A stretch of DNA of 64,000 nt. Source: Streptomyces abyssomicinicus. Lineage in GTDB: Bacteria > Actinomycetota > Actinomycetes > Streptomycetales > Streptomycetaceae. Both the position numbers and the translations under genes were made by a program. The stretch spans positions 530,180-594,179 of the forward strand of contig NZ_BBZI01000005.1 in NCBI RefSeq assembly GCF_008974245.1. The letters run 5' to 3'. Under the pieces are notes generated by a model, which saw only the letters and a program-made list of their open reading frames with translations, was not told where the DNA came from and ran no database searches. Of the stretch, positions 35,548 through 44,337 are shown piece by piece (position 1 is the first letter of the stretch; every line of letters starts with the position of its first letter).

Positions 35548-36582
35548 TCAGGCGTGCCGGAGACAAAGGGTTCCCCATTGGAAGCCCGCGCCGATCCCGG
35601 ACAGCACGTAGGCGTCCCCCGGGAGCAGGGAGCCTTCGGTGATGGTGGTGTGGAGTGCGGTGAACAGGCCGGCCGAACCGGTGTTGCCCAGTCGGTCGAT
35701 GGTGACGGGGGCACGTTCACGGGGGACGCCCAGGGCGGCCATGGTCTCCGTGAGGATGTTCAGGTTGGCCTGGTGCAGGAAGAAGTGCCGGACCTGGTCG
35801 ATCGGCACGCCGGCGTGGTGGGCGGCGCTGGTGATGCTCTCGGGCAGGCGTGTGGTCGCGGTGTTCCAGACGGCGCGGCCGTCCATGGACAGGTAGTGGT
35901 CCCCGGCCGCGACGGTCGCACTGCTGGCGGGCAGCCGGGAGCCTCCGGCGCAGATCTGGACGTCGTAGGACAGCTGGGAGCCCAGGCTGTAGGAGAGCAG
36001 GCCCGCACCGGGGGTGTCGCGGCGGGTCAGGACGACGGCTGCCGCGGCGTCCCCGAAGAAGACACCGGTGGTGCGGTCGCCGGGGTCGGTGACCCTGGAG
36101 GCGCAGTCGGCCGCGAGGAGCAGGATGGTGGTGATGGAGGGGTTCTGCAGGAGGTGGGCGGCGATCAGCATGGCCTGGATGCCGGAGGCACAGGCGGCCT
36201 GGGTGACGTCCAGGGACAGGGCGCGGTGGGCACCGAGGGCGTCCTTGACGATCAGCGCGGTCGACAGGAGCGGCTGGTCCCCGGTGTAGCTGGCGACGAC
36301 GACCGCGTCCAGCTGGGCGGGCCCGACGCCGGCGGCGGCCAGGGCCGGGTGGGCGGCGGCGATGCACATGTCGGAGGTCGCCAGGCGCGGGGCCAGACGG
36401 CGGCGTTCGCGGATACCGGTGCGGCTGGTGATCCATTCGTCGCTGGTGTCCAGGGTGCGGGTGAGTTCCTGGTTGGTGACGACCGTCGGTGGCAGGTGCA
36501 TCCCGGTTCCGGCGATGGCGAACGGCACGGACAGGCCGGCACCGGTCTGGTGGAACAGGGTCTGGTCCAGGGCTACGGTCAC
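35548..36582 (-). CDS. Ketoacyl-ACP synthase III (FabH-like) enzyme
   Basis: A 344-residue thiolase-fold enzyme. The full KAS III triad is present: Cys131 in TQAACASG, His270 in FFLHQANLNIL and Asn300 in GNTGSAG. SDEWITSRTGIRERR is the FabH signature. Either a decarboxylating condensation with malonyl-ACP or, as in CerJ-type relatives, an acyl transfer is possible. The GTG start (36582) overlaps the stop of a 17-codon ORF (GTGA) and has only a weak ribosome site of its own. It lies between the GS-like and hydrolase genes. Confidence 0.88.
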   Translation of the reverse strand: MTVALDQTLFHQTGAGLSVPFAIAGTGMHLPPTVVTNQELTRTLDTSDEWITSRTGIRERRRLAPRLATSDMCIAAAHPALAAAGVGPAQLDAVVVASYTGDQPLLSTALIVKDALGAHRALSLDVTQAACASGIQAMLIAAHLLQNPSITTILLLAADCASRVTDPGDRTTGVFFGDAAAAVVLTRRDTPGAGLLSYSLGSQLSYDVQICAGGSRLPASSATVAAGDHYLSMDGRAVWNTATTRLPESITSAAHHAGVPIDQVRHFFLHQANLNILTETMAALGVPRERAPVTIDRLGNTGSAGLFTALHTTITEGSLLPGDAYVLSGIGAGFQWGTLCLRHA

Positions 36583-36632
36583 GCAGCGGCGCTCCGCTCG
36601 GGCGAGTCCGGTGCGCCTCGGAGAATGTCCAT
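36579..36632 (-). CDS. 17-codon upstream ORF coupled to the KAS III gene
   Basis: ATG 36632 encodes MDILRGAPDSPERSAAA and stops at TGA 36579-36581. AAGGAA sits about 7 nt upstream, better than the site of the KAS III gene itself. Stop and next start overlap as GTGA, so translation of this ORF should feed ribosomes to the KAS III start. It may be a coupling or attenuation leader rather than a functional peptide. Confidence 0.5.
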   Translation of the reverse strand: MDILRGAPDSPERSAAA

Positions 36633-36733
36633 GGGCCGTTCCTTTCTCTTTCGGCGCGTGAATTCCCGGCGCCTGGGGCCGGGCGCATTCCCGCGCCGCC
36701 GCATCGTCTCACGGGATACGGATCTCAAGATCA

Positions 36734-36749
36734 CTCATTAATCAATGAG
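36734..36749. promoter_or_regulatory. AT-rich inverted repeat in the KAS III/hydrolase divergent region
   Basis: CTCATT-AATC-AATGAG, a perfect 6-bp inverted repeat in one of the most AT-rich spots of the window, about 100 nt upstream of the 17-codon leader and 130 nt upstream of the hydrolase start. Candidate operator for both directions. Confidence 0.45.
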
Positions 36750-36770
36750 GGTGAGAAAAGCTATGACTGC

Positions 36771-36798
36771 TTGACGTCGCACTGTCGGGAAATATTTG
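36771..36798 (+). promoter_or_regulatory. Possible sigma-70-type promoter for the hydrolase gene
   Basis: TTGACG at 36771-36776 and TATTTG at 36793-36798 with a 16-nt spacer, ~85 nt before ATG 36882. Match to TTGACA is good and to TATAAT only partial. Confidence 0.4.
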
Positions 36799-36881
36799 TC
36801 GTGCATCGCATGGACACGACTGGGTGCGGAGGGCGGATACTGGCGGTGAATCGGTTTTCTTGTGCCTTCGCGGAGGGGCCG

Positions 36882-37982
36882 ATGCGGCACGACCAACGGG
36901 ACGGACGGGACGGACGCATCGCGAATTCCCTGCTCGCGTTGTTGAGCCGGGAATGGATCGGCGTGCCGGTCGCGGTGCTCGTGGCGGGGGCGGGCGCGGG
37001 GCCGGCCGCGGCGGGGACGGCGTGGGCGACGGCGCTCGGCGGCCTGGCGATGGCCGTCGGCGTGCTGCTGGCGGCGGGAGCCGTACGTCACCTGGTCCTG
37101 ATGGCCCGCGAGCGGCGGGAGAACCCCCCGCCGGGGCGGCTGGTGGATGTGGGTGGCCGGAGGATGCACGTCCTCGCCGAGGGGGAGGCCCAGGGCGGGC
37201 CGACGGTGGTCTGGATGCCCGGCGGGCACGCCCCCGGTGAGGACTGCCGGCCACTGCACACGATGCTCTCCGCCCGGACCCGGTCGGTGCTGATCGACCG
37301 GTTCGGCACCGGATGGAGCGATACCGGGACCTTCCCGAGAACGACGGCGGGCGAGGCGGAGGAGCTGCTGACGGCGCTGGAGGGAGCAGGGGAACAGCCG
37401 CCCTTCGTGCTGGTCGGCCATTCCCTCGGCGGATTGCTGGTCGCGAACGCGGCCAGGCGCCGGCCGGACCTGGTGGCCGGGCTCGTGCTGCTCGATCCGA
37501 CGCCCCCGGAGGCCGTCGCCTTCGCGCCGCGGGCCCGCCGGCTCACCCGGATACGACGCGGGTTCCTGCTGACGGCGGTGCGGCACCTGTTCGGTGCCCA
37601 CCGAGGCCTCGGGAACCGGGCCGGGCAGAGCTGCGCCGCGGCGTCGGTCTTCGCCGAGCTGTCGCCGTCCGGGCTGGCAAGGGTCGGCTGGGAGACCGTG
37701 GTGTACGACGGGGATCTCGGGGACCTGCCGCTGGTGCTGGTGATACCCCGGGACCTCGCCGGTGGCGAGGCGGTGCTCGCCGGGGCCCGGGACGCCGCCG
37801 AGGCCGAGCGCATCAGCCGCTTCTACCTCCGGACCAGGGTCCGGTACCTGGCGGCGTCGACGGCGTCCCGGCTGGTGCACTCACCGGAGGGAACGGGCCA
37901 CGGCTTCCCTCACGAGGCGCCCGCGTTCGTGGCCGGCGTGGTCGGGGACCTGGTGCGGGAGCTGCGCGGGAACCGCCCCTGA
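36882..37982 (+). CDS. Membrane-anchored alpha/beta hydrolase
   Basis: A 366-residue protein; ATG 36882 has GGAGG 5 nt upstream. Two hydrophobic segments (about residues 25-45 and 48-72) anchor it, then a hydrolase domain: GPTVVWMPGGHAPGEDC (oxyanion region), IDRFGTGWSD, nucleophile Ser181 in VGHSLGG, LVLLDPTPP and the late His in TGHGFPHEAP. Substrate not inferable; esters, lactones or peptides are all possible. It is divergent from KAS III, and its stop is 11 bp from the convergent ABC ATPase stop. Confidence 0.82.
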   Translation: MRHDQRDGRDGRIANSLLALLSREWIGVPVAVLVAGAGAGPAAAGTAWATALGGLAMAVGVLLAAGAVRHLVLMARERRENPPPGRLVDVGGRRMHVLAEGEAQGGPTVVWMPGGHAPGEDCRPLHTMLSARTRSVLIDRFGTGWSDTGTFPRTTAGEAEELLTALEGAGEQPPFVLVGHSLGGLLVANAARRRPDLVAGLVLLDPTPPEAVAFAPRARRLTRIRRGFLLTAVRHLFGAHRGLGNRAGQSCAAASVFAELSPSGLARVGWETVVYDGDLGDLPLVLVIPRDLAGGEAVLAGARDAAEAERISRFYLRTRVRYLAASTASRLVHSPEGTGHGFPHEAPAFVAGVVGDLVRELRGNRP

Positions 37983-37993
37983 CCGCCTGCCGG

Positions 37994-38785
37994 TCAAGGG
38001 CTGCTCCGCCGGGGCGGGGGAACGCGCAGGGACGGCACGCAGGTGAGCAGCGTCCGGGTGTAGGGGTGCTCCGGCGCGCGCAGGACGGTGTCGGTGGGGG
38101 CGGTCTCGACGATCCGGCCGTGCCGCATGACCGCCACGGCGTCGGAGACGTGACAGACCGCCGGCAGGTTGTGGCCGATGAACAGCACGGTCAGTCCGAG
38201 CCGCCGCTGGAGTTCGCGGATCGTGTTGAGGACGGAGGCCTGCACCGAGACGTCGAGCGCCGAGGTGATCTCGTCGGCGATCAGCAGGCCGGGCTCGACG
38301 GCCAGTGCGCGGGCGAGGGCGACCCGCTGGCGCTGACCTCCGGACAGCTGCCGCGGCAGGCGGCCGGCGAGCCCGGGGTCCAGGCCGACGAGGCCGAGCA
38401 GCTCGGTGACGCGCTCGGCGCGGGTGGCCCGGTCGAGCCGGCGGAAGACGGTGGCCGCTTCGGCGAGCGCCTGGCGGACCGTCATCCGCGGGTCGAGCGC
38501 GGTGTCCGGGTCCTGGAGGACGATCTGGACGAGGCGGCCGAGCCGGCGCCGGTCGCGGACGGTGCGGGTGCGGACCTCCCGGCCGTCGACCAGGATCCGG
38601 CCGCCGTGCACGGGCACGAGGCCGACGACCGCGCGGGCCAGGCTGGACTTCCCGGAGCCCGACTCGCCCACGAGCCCGAGCGTGGTGCCGGACGGGATCT
38701 CCAGCGAGACGCCGTCCACGGCGGCGGGGGAGACACGGGGGCCGGGGTGGCGGACGGTCAGGTCGGTCACCTGGAGGGAGGTCAT
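37994..38785 (-). CDS. Peptide/nickel ABC importer ATPase (DppF/OppF-like)
   Basis: A 263-residue nucleotide-binding subunit. Walker A GESGSGKSS, signature LSGGQRQRVALARALA, Walker B LLIADEITSALD, and the OppF-type ending HPYTRTLLTCVPSL. Last gene of the importer operon; ATG overlaps the previous stop (ATGA). It lacks the Cys-rich C-terminal 4Fe-4S-type extension found in the fused partner. Confidence 0.9.
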   Translation of the reverse strand: MTSLQVTDLTVRHPGPRVSPAAVDGVSLEIPSGTTLGLVGESGSGKSSLARAVVGLVPVHGGRILVDGREVRTRTVRDRRRLGRLVQIVLQDPDTALDPRMTVRQALAEAATVFRRLDRATRAERVTELLGLVGLDPGLAGRLPRQLSGGQRQRVALARALAVEPGLLIADEITSALDVSVQASVLNTIRELQRRLGLTVLFIGHNLPAVCHVSDAVAVMRHGRIVETAPTDTVLRAPEHPYTRTLLTCVPSLRVPPPRRSSP

Positions 38786-40656
38786 GACGACGTCACCGAC
38801 TCCGGGGCAGCCGTCACCGGCACGGGAAGCCAGCAGGCGACCTGGTGGCCGGCGCCGAGGTCCTGCAGCGGGGGAGACTGCTCGGCGCAGAGATCCTGGC
38901 GCCGTGGACAGCGGGGCTCGAACGGGCAGCCCGGTGCGGGCGCGCTCGGGTCGGGCGGTGCGCCCTCGATCGTCGGCAGCGGCCGGTCACGGTCGGCGGC
39001 GAGGTCCGGCACCGAGGCCGCCAGCGCCCGGGTGTAGGGGTGCCGGGCGCCGTCGGCGAGCCGGCCGGCGGGCAGGGACTCGACGACGGTGCCCGCGTAC
39101 ATCACCAGGACCCGCTCGCAGACGTCGCGCACGAGGGCGATGTCGTGGCTGATGAACAGGAGCGCGGCGGAGGTGTCCCGCCGGATGCCAGTGAGCAGCC
39201 GGGTGATCTGCCGCTGCACGGTGACGTCGAGCGCGGTGGTCGGTTCGTCGGCGATGATCAGCCCCGGCCGCACCATCAGCCCCGAGGCGATCATCACACG
39301 CTGACGCTGGCCGCCGGAGAGCTGGTGAGGACGTGCGCGCAGCAGCGCCGGGGGCAGGCCGACCCGGCGCAGGGCGTCGGCGGCCTCCACGGCGGCCCGC
39401 GCACGGCTCGCGCCGCGGTGGGCCCGGACGGCCTCGGTGAGCTGGGTGCCGATCCGCAGGGACGGGTTGAGCGCCGAGGCCGGGTTCTGGAAGATCATGG
39501 CCAGGCCTGTCGCGAGGTGCCGGTCCCGTTCCCTCGGCGCCAGGGTGGCCAGGTCGGCTCCGAGCAGGCGCAGGGTGCGCCAGGAGACCCGGGCGTCGTG
39601 CGGGAGCAGGTCGGCGACAGCGAGCGCGGTGAGCGACTTGCCCGACCCCGACTCGCCGACCAGCCCGACGGCCTCGCCCGGCCGCAGCGAGAGGCTCACC
39701 CCGCGCACCGGCCGGATCGTGCCGCCCGGGGTGGGGAGGTCGACGGTGAGGTCCTCGACCTGGAGGACCGCCCCGTCCTCGGCGGGGCCGCAGCCCGGGC
39801 CGGGCGCCGGTGCGGGTGTGCGCGACGCCGGGGCGCGGCGGGCGACGCTCCCGGCCAGGACCTCGCCGAGCATCTGGAAGGCCAGCGCCGCGTAGAGGAC
39901 GGCCAGGCCCGGGGCCAGTGCGGGCAGTGGCTCGGCGTAGATCCGGTCGAGCCCCTGGCTGAGCAGCAGCCCCCAGTCGTAACCGGGCGGCTGGACGCCC
40001 AGACCGAGGAAGCTCAGCCCGGAGAGGGCGACCAGGGTGGTCCCCGCCGCCGTGGTGGTGCTCAGGAGCAGCGGCTCGGCGATGTTGGGCAGGACGTGCC
40101 GCCACAGCAGCCGGTGGCGGCGCAGGCCGAGGACCCGGGCCGCGGCCAGGTGGTCGGTGCCCGCCACGCCGGCGGCGAGGGTCTGGGCGAGCCGGGCGAA
40201 GCCGGGGACGCCGGCGGCCGCGAGGGCCAGCACCGCCCCGGCGGCGCCCGCGCCGAACACGACCGCGAGGAACATCGCCACGAGGAGCGCCGGGAAGGCG
40301 AGCAGCAGGTTGGTCAGCCCGGCGGTCAGCCGGCGGCCGCGCCGTCCGAGGACGGCGGTGCAGGCCCCGACGAGGATTCCCGAGCCCGCGCCGAGCAGCA
40401 CCGCCGCCAGCGCGAGCAGCAGGGACGGCCGGGTGGCCGCCAGGACCCGGGCGAGCAGGTCCCGGCCGAGGCCGTCGGTGCCGAAGGGGTGGGCCGCGGA
40501 GGGGCCCTGGAGCACGGCCGAGGGGTCCGGGCGGTCGGCTGCCGCGCCCCAGACCAGCGGGCCGGCCAGGGCGAGCGCGACGAGCGACGCCAGCATGACC
40601 GCGGTGACCCAGGCCATGGGCGAGTGACGGAGGCGGGAGGGCAGGCGCACGGTCAC
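38782..40656 (-). CDS. Fused permease-ATPase of the peptide ABC importer (DppC+DppD)
   Basis: A 624-residue fusion. Residues 1-~275 are a DppC-type permease (HPFGTDGLGRDLLARVL; EAA-like loop AARVLGLRRHRLLWRHVLPN). After a Pro/Ala/Gly linker, residues ~300-624 are a DppD-type ATPase: GESGSGKSL, LSGGQRQRVMIASGL, LIIADEPTTALD, then HPYTRALAASVPDL and a C-terminal CPFEPRCPRRQDLC cysteine cluster. GTG 40656 overlaps the DppB stop (GTGA). The two parts are normally separate genes. Confidence 0.9.
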   Translation of the reverse strand: MTVRLPSRLRHSPMAWVTAVMLASLVALALAGPLVWGAAADRPDPSAVLQGPSAAHPFGTDGLGRDLLARVLAATRPSLLLALAAVLLGAGSGILVGACTAVLGRRGRRLTAGLTNLLLAFPALLVAMFLAVVFGAGAAGAVLALAAAGVPGFARLAQTLAAGVAGTDHLAAARVLGLRRHRLLWRHVLPNIAEPLLLSTTTAAGTTLVALSGLSFLGLGVQPPGYDWGLLLSQGLDRIYAEPLPALAPGLAVLYAALAFQMLGEVLAGSVARRAPASRTPAPAPGPGCGPAEDGAVLQVEDLTVDLPTPGGTIRPVRGVSLSLRPGEAVGLVGESGSGKSLTALAVADLLPHDARVSWRTLRLLGADLATLAPRERDRHLATGLAMIFQNPASALNPSLRIGTQLTEAVRAHRGASRARAAVEAADALRRVGLPPALLRARPHQLSGGQRQRVMIASGLMVRPGLIIADEPTTALDVTVQRQITRLLTGIRRDTSAALLFISHDIALVRDVCERVLVMYAGTVVESLPAGRLADGARHPYTRALAASVPDLAADRDRPLPTIEGAPPDPSAPAPGCPFEPRCPRRQDLCAEQSPPLQDLGAGHQVACWLPVPVTAAPESVTSS

Positions 40657-41621
40657 ATCTCCCGGATCGCCGAACGGGGATCGATCACGGCGAGCAGCAC
40701 GTCGACCAGGAGGCCGGCGAGCAGCACGGTGGTGCCCAGCACCAGCACCATCGCCTGGACCACCGGGTAGTCCTGCGCGACCACGGACTGGGCCATGGCG
40801 GAGCCGATGCCGGGCCAGGCGAAGACCTTCTCGACCAGGACGGTGCCGGCGATAAGGGCGGGCAGCAGGCTCCCGGCGACGGTGAGCGCGGCGGTGGCCG
40901 TGTTCGGCGCCACGTGCCACAGGTAACGGCGTGCGGGGGACAGCCGTTTGCTCCGGGCGGTGCGCAGGTAGTCCTCGCCCAGCACCTTCAGCGCCTCCAC
41001 CCGGACGATGCGCAGCAGGACGGCGGTGGGGGCGAGGGAGAGCGCCAGGACGGGCAGGACGAAGGACCCGACGCCCGCCGCGCCCGCCACCGGGAGCCAC
41101 TGGAGGCCGACGGCCAGCAGCGCGGTGAGCCCGGCGGCCAGGACGAAGTCCGGCACTCCGGCCAGGGCGGCGGTGACCGTGGTGAACGCCAGCTCGGTGC
41201 GCGGGCGGCGGCCGTCGCGGGTGCGGACGGCGGCCAGCAGTCCACCGGGCAGGGCGACGGCGAGGGTGACCACGAAGGCGAGCCCGGCGATCTCCAGGGT
41301 GGCCGGCAGCCGGGTGCGGATCAGCTCCACGACCGGTGTCCCGGTGACCAGGGAGGTGCCGAGGTCGCCGTGCAGGAGGCCGCCGAGGTAGTGCCGGTAC
41401 TGGGACAGGAACGGCGCGTCGAGCCCGAGGGCGTGTCTGCGGGCGGCCACCAGGTCGGGGGCGGCGTCGACGCCGAGCGCGGCCCGGACCGGATCGCCGG
41501 GGACGAGCCGGATCATCGCGAACGACGCGGTGAGGACGAGGAGGAGGGAGAGCAGCAGCCGCACGGTGCGGCGGCCGAGGAACAGCGTCCAGGGATGTCG
41601 CAGCAGCTGGGGTACGGACAT
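40653..41621 (-). CDS. Peptide ABC importer permease (DppB-like)
   Basis: A 322-residue membrane protein from ATG 41621 (MSVPQLLRHPWTLF); a GTG 33 nt upstream lacks a ribosome site. Six hydrophobic segments; family marks FAMIRLVPGDPVRAALG, HGDLGTSLVTGTPVVELIRTRLPATLEI and the coupling loop DYLRTARSKRLSPARRYLWHV. ProDom-like end VLLAVIDPRSAI. Works with the fused DppC-D protein. Confidence 0.9.
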   Translation of the reverse strand: MSVPQLLRHPWTLFLGRRTVRLLLSLLLVLTASFAMIRLVPGDPVRAALGVDAAPDLVAARRHALGLDAPFLSQYRHYLGGLLHGDLGTSLVTGTPVVELIRTRLPATLEIAGLAFVVTLAVALPGGLLAAVRTRDGRRPRTELAFTTVTAALAGVPDFVLAAGLTALLAVGLQWLPVAGAAGVGSFVLPVLALSLAPTAVLLRIVRVEALKVLGEDYLRTARSKRLSPARRYLWHVAPNTATAALTVAGSLLPALIAGTVLVEKVFAWPGIGSAMAQSVVAQDYPVVQAMVLVLGTTVLLAGLLVDVLLAVIDPRSAIREM

Positions 41622-41698
41622 GGTGGGCCCCCGGTCACTGTTGTGGGCGGTCACGGATGTGGGCGGTCACGGGCGTCGGCGTGCGCCGGGGTCGGCGG

Positions 41699-43282
41699 TC
41701 ACTGGTGGAGGCGGATGCTGGTCGGGACGAGCCGGCCGCCGAAGGTGGTGGCGAAGGTGGTGCGGTGGCCGTACACGCCGCTTTGGCCTTCGGCGATCGG
41801 CAGCGCGTCGGCCGAGCGGAAGAGCGCGGCGGCGGCCCGGTTCCAGGTGTCGCAGCCCGCCGTGTCGGTCTTCCGGAGGGCCCGGGCGACCAGGGCGTCG
41901 TACTCGGGGTTGGTCACCGCCGCGAAGTTGAGGCCGCGGGCGGGGGCGGGGCCGGAGAAGAAGGGGACGAAGCCGACCGGCAGGGCGAAGCCCGGGGTGC
42001 TGCCGACCACCACGTCGAAGTCGGCGCTCCGGTACATGGCGTTGACCAGGGCGGGCAGGCTCTCGGTGACCAGCTCGACGTCCGCGCCGAGCGCCGTCCA
42101 GTCCCGGGCCATCAGCTCGGCGACGGACGGCAGGGTCGGGCCGAGGTCGGGGCTGGTGATCAGGCGGATCCGGAGCGGGCGGCCGTCCTTGGTCAGCCGG
42201 CCGTCGGCGGACCGGGTCCAGCCGCCGGCCCGCAGGGCCTCGGCGGCGTCCTGGGAGGGCAGGTGCGCGTCGGCGAGGTCGGCGTGGCAGAGGGAGCCCT
42301 CGGCGCCGAAGTCGGCCGCGGGTCTGCCGTTGCCGCCGACGGCCACGTCGGCGAGCCCCCGGCGGTCGAGGGCGGAGACCATGGCGCGGCGGAGGACCGG
42401 GTCGGCCAGGGGCCGGCCGGGCCGCTGGTTGAAGAAGGTCAGCCCCACGACGGTGGGCACGTCGGTGACGGCCAGACCCCGGCCGGTGAGCCGGGCGCGG
42501 TCCGGCCCGCTCACGTGCGCGATCTCGACGCCCCCGGTGAGCAGCAGGTTGGCCGCGGTGGAGGCCTGGGGCACCACCGAGAGCACGATGCGTGCGGGCA
42601 GGCCCGGCTCGGCGGTGGTCGCCCCGGCCGGTCCCCAGGAGTACCCGTCGCGGACGGTGAACTCGTACGGCCCGCCCGGGGTGTAGCGGGTCAGCACGTA
42701 GGGGCCGGTGCCGTGGGTGGTGCGGTCCAGTGACAGGGGCCGGTCGAGCCCGGCGGGACAGACGATCGGCAGCAGGCCGACGGTGCGGGTGAGGAACGGG
42801 AAGGGGGCCGCGGCGGTCACCGACACCGTCGCGTCCCGGTCGTCGGCGCTCGCGGTGAACGGGACGCTCGGCAGGACGGTCCGCGCGCCCGCGAGCTGGT
42901 GCGCCGGGTCGCCGGCGTAGGTCAGCGCCCTGGCCACCGCCGAGGCGGTGAGGGGGGTGCCGTCGGAGCAGGTGATACCCGGGCGGAGGGTGAAGGCGGC
43001 CGTCGTGGCCGTGGCCCGCCAGGAGGCGGCCAGGCCGGTGACCAGGGCGCCGTCGGGGGCCAGGTTGACCAGCGAGTCGTAGGCGTAGTGGGCCTGGGAG
43101 GCGCCGAAGGTGGAGTACGGGTCGAAGCTCGGCGTCTCGCTGGACTGGGCGATCCGGACGGTGCCGTGGTCCACCAAGGGGGTGGTCGTCGAAGAAGCGG
43201 CGCCGTCGCGGCAGCCGCTCAGGGCGACGGCCGAGGCGGTGAGGGCGGCCATCAGGACGACCGGAGGGGTGCGTCGAGGCAT
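41699..43282 (-). CDS. Peptide/nickel-type substrate-binding lipoprotein (SBP family 5)
   Basis: A 527-residue extracellular lipoprotein. Signal peptide with lipobox LSGC, Cys24 is the lipidation site. The body has the family layout: VRIAQSSETPSFDPYSTFG, YDSLVNLAPDGALVTGLAASWRATATTAAFTLRPGITCSDGTPLTASAV, GTGPYVLTRY. First gene of the four-gene importer operon. Cargo is probably a short peptide, nickel complex or related solute, perhaps a product or precursor of the nearby cluster. Confidence 0.92.
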   Translation of the reverse strand: MPRRTPPVVLMAALTASAVALSGCRDGAASSTTTPLVDHGTVRIAQSSETPSFDPYSTFGASQAHYAYDSLVNLAPDGALVTGLAASWRATATTAAFTLRPGITCSDGTPLTASAVARALTYAGDPAHQLAGARTVLPSVPFTASADDRDATVSVTAAAPFPFLTRTVGLLPIVCPAGLDRPLSLDRTTHGTGPYVLTRYTPGGPYEFTVRDGYSWGPAGATTAEPGLPARIVLSVVPQASTAANLLLTGGVEIAHVSGPDRARLTGRGLAVTDVPTVVGLTFFNQRPGRPLADPVLRRAMVSALDRRGLADVAVGGNGRPAADFGAEGSLCHADLADAHLPSQDAAEALRAGGWTRSADGRLTKDGRPLRIRLITSPDLGPTLPSVAELMARDWTALGADVELVTESLPALVNAMYRSADFDVVVGSTPGFALPVGFVPFFSGPAPARGLNFAAVTNPEYDALVARALRKTDTAGCDTWNRAAAALFRSADALPIAEGQSGVYGHRTTFATTFGGRLVPTSIRLHQ

Positions 43283-43633
43283 GGCGTCATGGTGCCACCG
43301 GGGATTCGCGGTGATAAGTCAACCAACGAGTGCGGCATAAACGTTCGAATTGACGGGAGAATGCTGCGCGCGAATATAAGCGTGATGATCGGACAATCGC
43401 AGGTCGTGCTTACACGCAGGAGTGAACCCGGGGGCCGCCATTTGGCTCAGGTGGGCCTGGTTCGACTACGGTGATCACTGGATCGGACGGTGCATTCCGT
43501 TGTCCGGGAATTCGCTTCGCCAGGTGAATCCCGCACTTCCGGAGGGAATGCTTTATCCGCCCGGCTGTGCGCTGTTCCGGTGGTTGCCTTATCCGGGTTC
43601 CCTGTCATACGTGTACGTAGAGGATGGAGCATC
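43283..43633. other. 351-nt AT-richer divergent region upstream of DUF5132 and the SBP gene
   Basis: Much less GC-rich than its surroundings (stretches such as GAATATAAGCGTGATG and GTTGCCTTATCC). It should hold promoters for the importer (minus) and the DUF5132-exporter-NRPS run (plus). An inverted repeat lies at its right end (43608-43619). Two open frames here, one per strand, look fortuitous. Confidence 0.5.
43608..43619. promoter_or_regulatory. Inverted repeat 15 nt upstream of the DUF5132 start
   Basis: TACGT-GT-ACGTA. It sits between the likely promoter and the ribosome site, so a bound repressor could block expression of the plus-strand run. Confidence 0.35.
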
Positions 43634-43978
43634 ATGCCGCCCGTAGTACCGCCCTTCCTGATCGGTCTCATCGCCGCGCCGCTGACCAAGCGCCTGCTGA
43701 AGCCCCTGGTACGTGGAGTCATCAAGGCATCCGTCGGCATCGCGATGGAGGTGAAGAAGGCGGCTCATGAAGCCGGGGAGAACATCCACGACCTCGCGGC
43801 CGAGGTGGCCGCCGACGTGGTGGCCGCCCAGATCGCCGCGGGCGGCATCCAGGCCCCCGCCGTCGACGACGCGCACGCCGCCGGTGGAGACGCCAAGGAC
43901 GAGGCCGCCGACATTGCCGAGAAGGGCGCGAGGATCCCGAAGACCCGCGCGACCGCCGCCGCCGCGAAGGCGCGCTGA
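43634..43978 (+). CDS. DUF5132-type small protein
   Basis: A 114-residue protein: MPPVVPPFLIGLIAAPLTKRLLKPLVRGVIKASVGIAMEVKKAAHEAGENIHDL, then an Ala/Asp-rich helical tail. The first 40 residues form an amphipathic or membrane-inserting helix pair. This matches the DUF5132 family, which from memory often neighbours HMA-containing metal transport proteins in actinobacteria. Here it precedes an ABC exporter with an HMA-like domain, so a shared job is plausible. A GGAG ribosome site precedes ATG 43634. Confidence 0.7.
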   Translation: MPPVVPPFLIGLIAAPLTKRLLKPLVRGVIKASVGIAMEVKKAAHEAGENIHDLAAEVAADVVAAQIAAGGIQAPAVDDAHAAGGDAKDEAADIAEKGARIPKTRATAAAAKAR

Positions 43979-44048
43979 CGACCCGTCGGGTTCGGCGGCC
44001 GCCGCCGGGCGCGCATGTCGACATCCGTGCGACGCAACGCGCCCGGGC

Positions 44049-44240
44049 GGTGGCCGTCCGCGGGCCGTCCGCCCGTAGACCGTTCGTCCGTGGGCCGTTC
44101 GTCCGCGGGCCGTGCGCCCGGCGGGCCGCTCGTCCGTGGGCCGTGCGCCCGCAGGCCGTCCGCCCGCAGGCCGCTCGTCCCCGGCCGTGCGCCCACCGGC
44201 CGTGCGCCCGCAAGCCGTTCGTCCGTGGGACGTCCGTCCT
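44049..44240. repeat. Degenerate 15-bp tandem repeat, about 13 copies
   Basis: Units resemble GGGCCGTTCGTCCGT (variants TGCGCCC, CTCGTCC, TCCGCCC). It fills most of the 359-nt gap between DUF5132 and the exporter. Open in several frames because the period is a multiple of three, but no start and ribosome site support translation. Confidence 0.8.
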
Positions 44241-44337
44241 TACAGAAACAGCCGCTCCGAATTTTCCGCCCTGTCGCCGTGATCCGTCGTGTCCGTGACG
44301 GGTTTTCGTGACCTCTGCAAATAGGTGAACCAACACA

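Noticed and set aside
43422..43646. A 74-codon plus-strand frame before DUF5132
   Set aside because: It overlaps the DUF5132 start and the AT-rich promoter region, with Trp- and Pro-rich, non-family composition.
43447..43740. A 97-codon minus-strand frame in the same region
   Set aside because: It is antisense to the DUF5132 start and lacks domain features.
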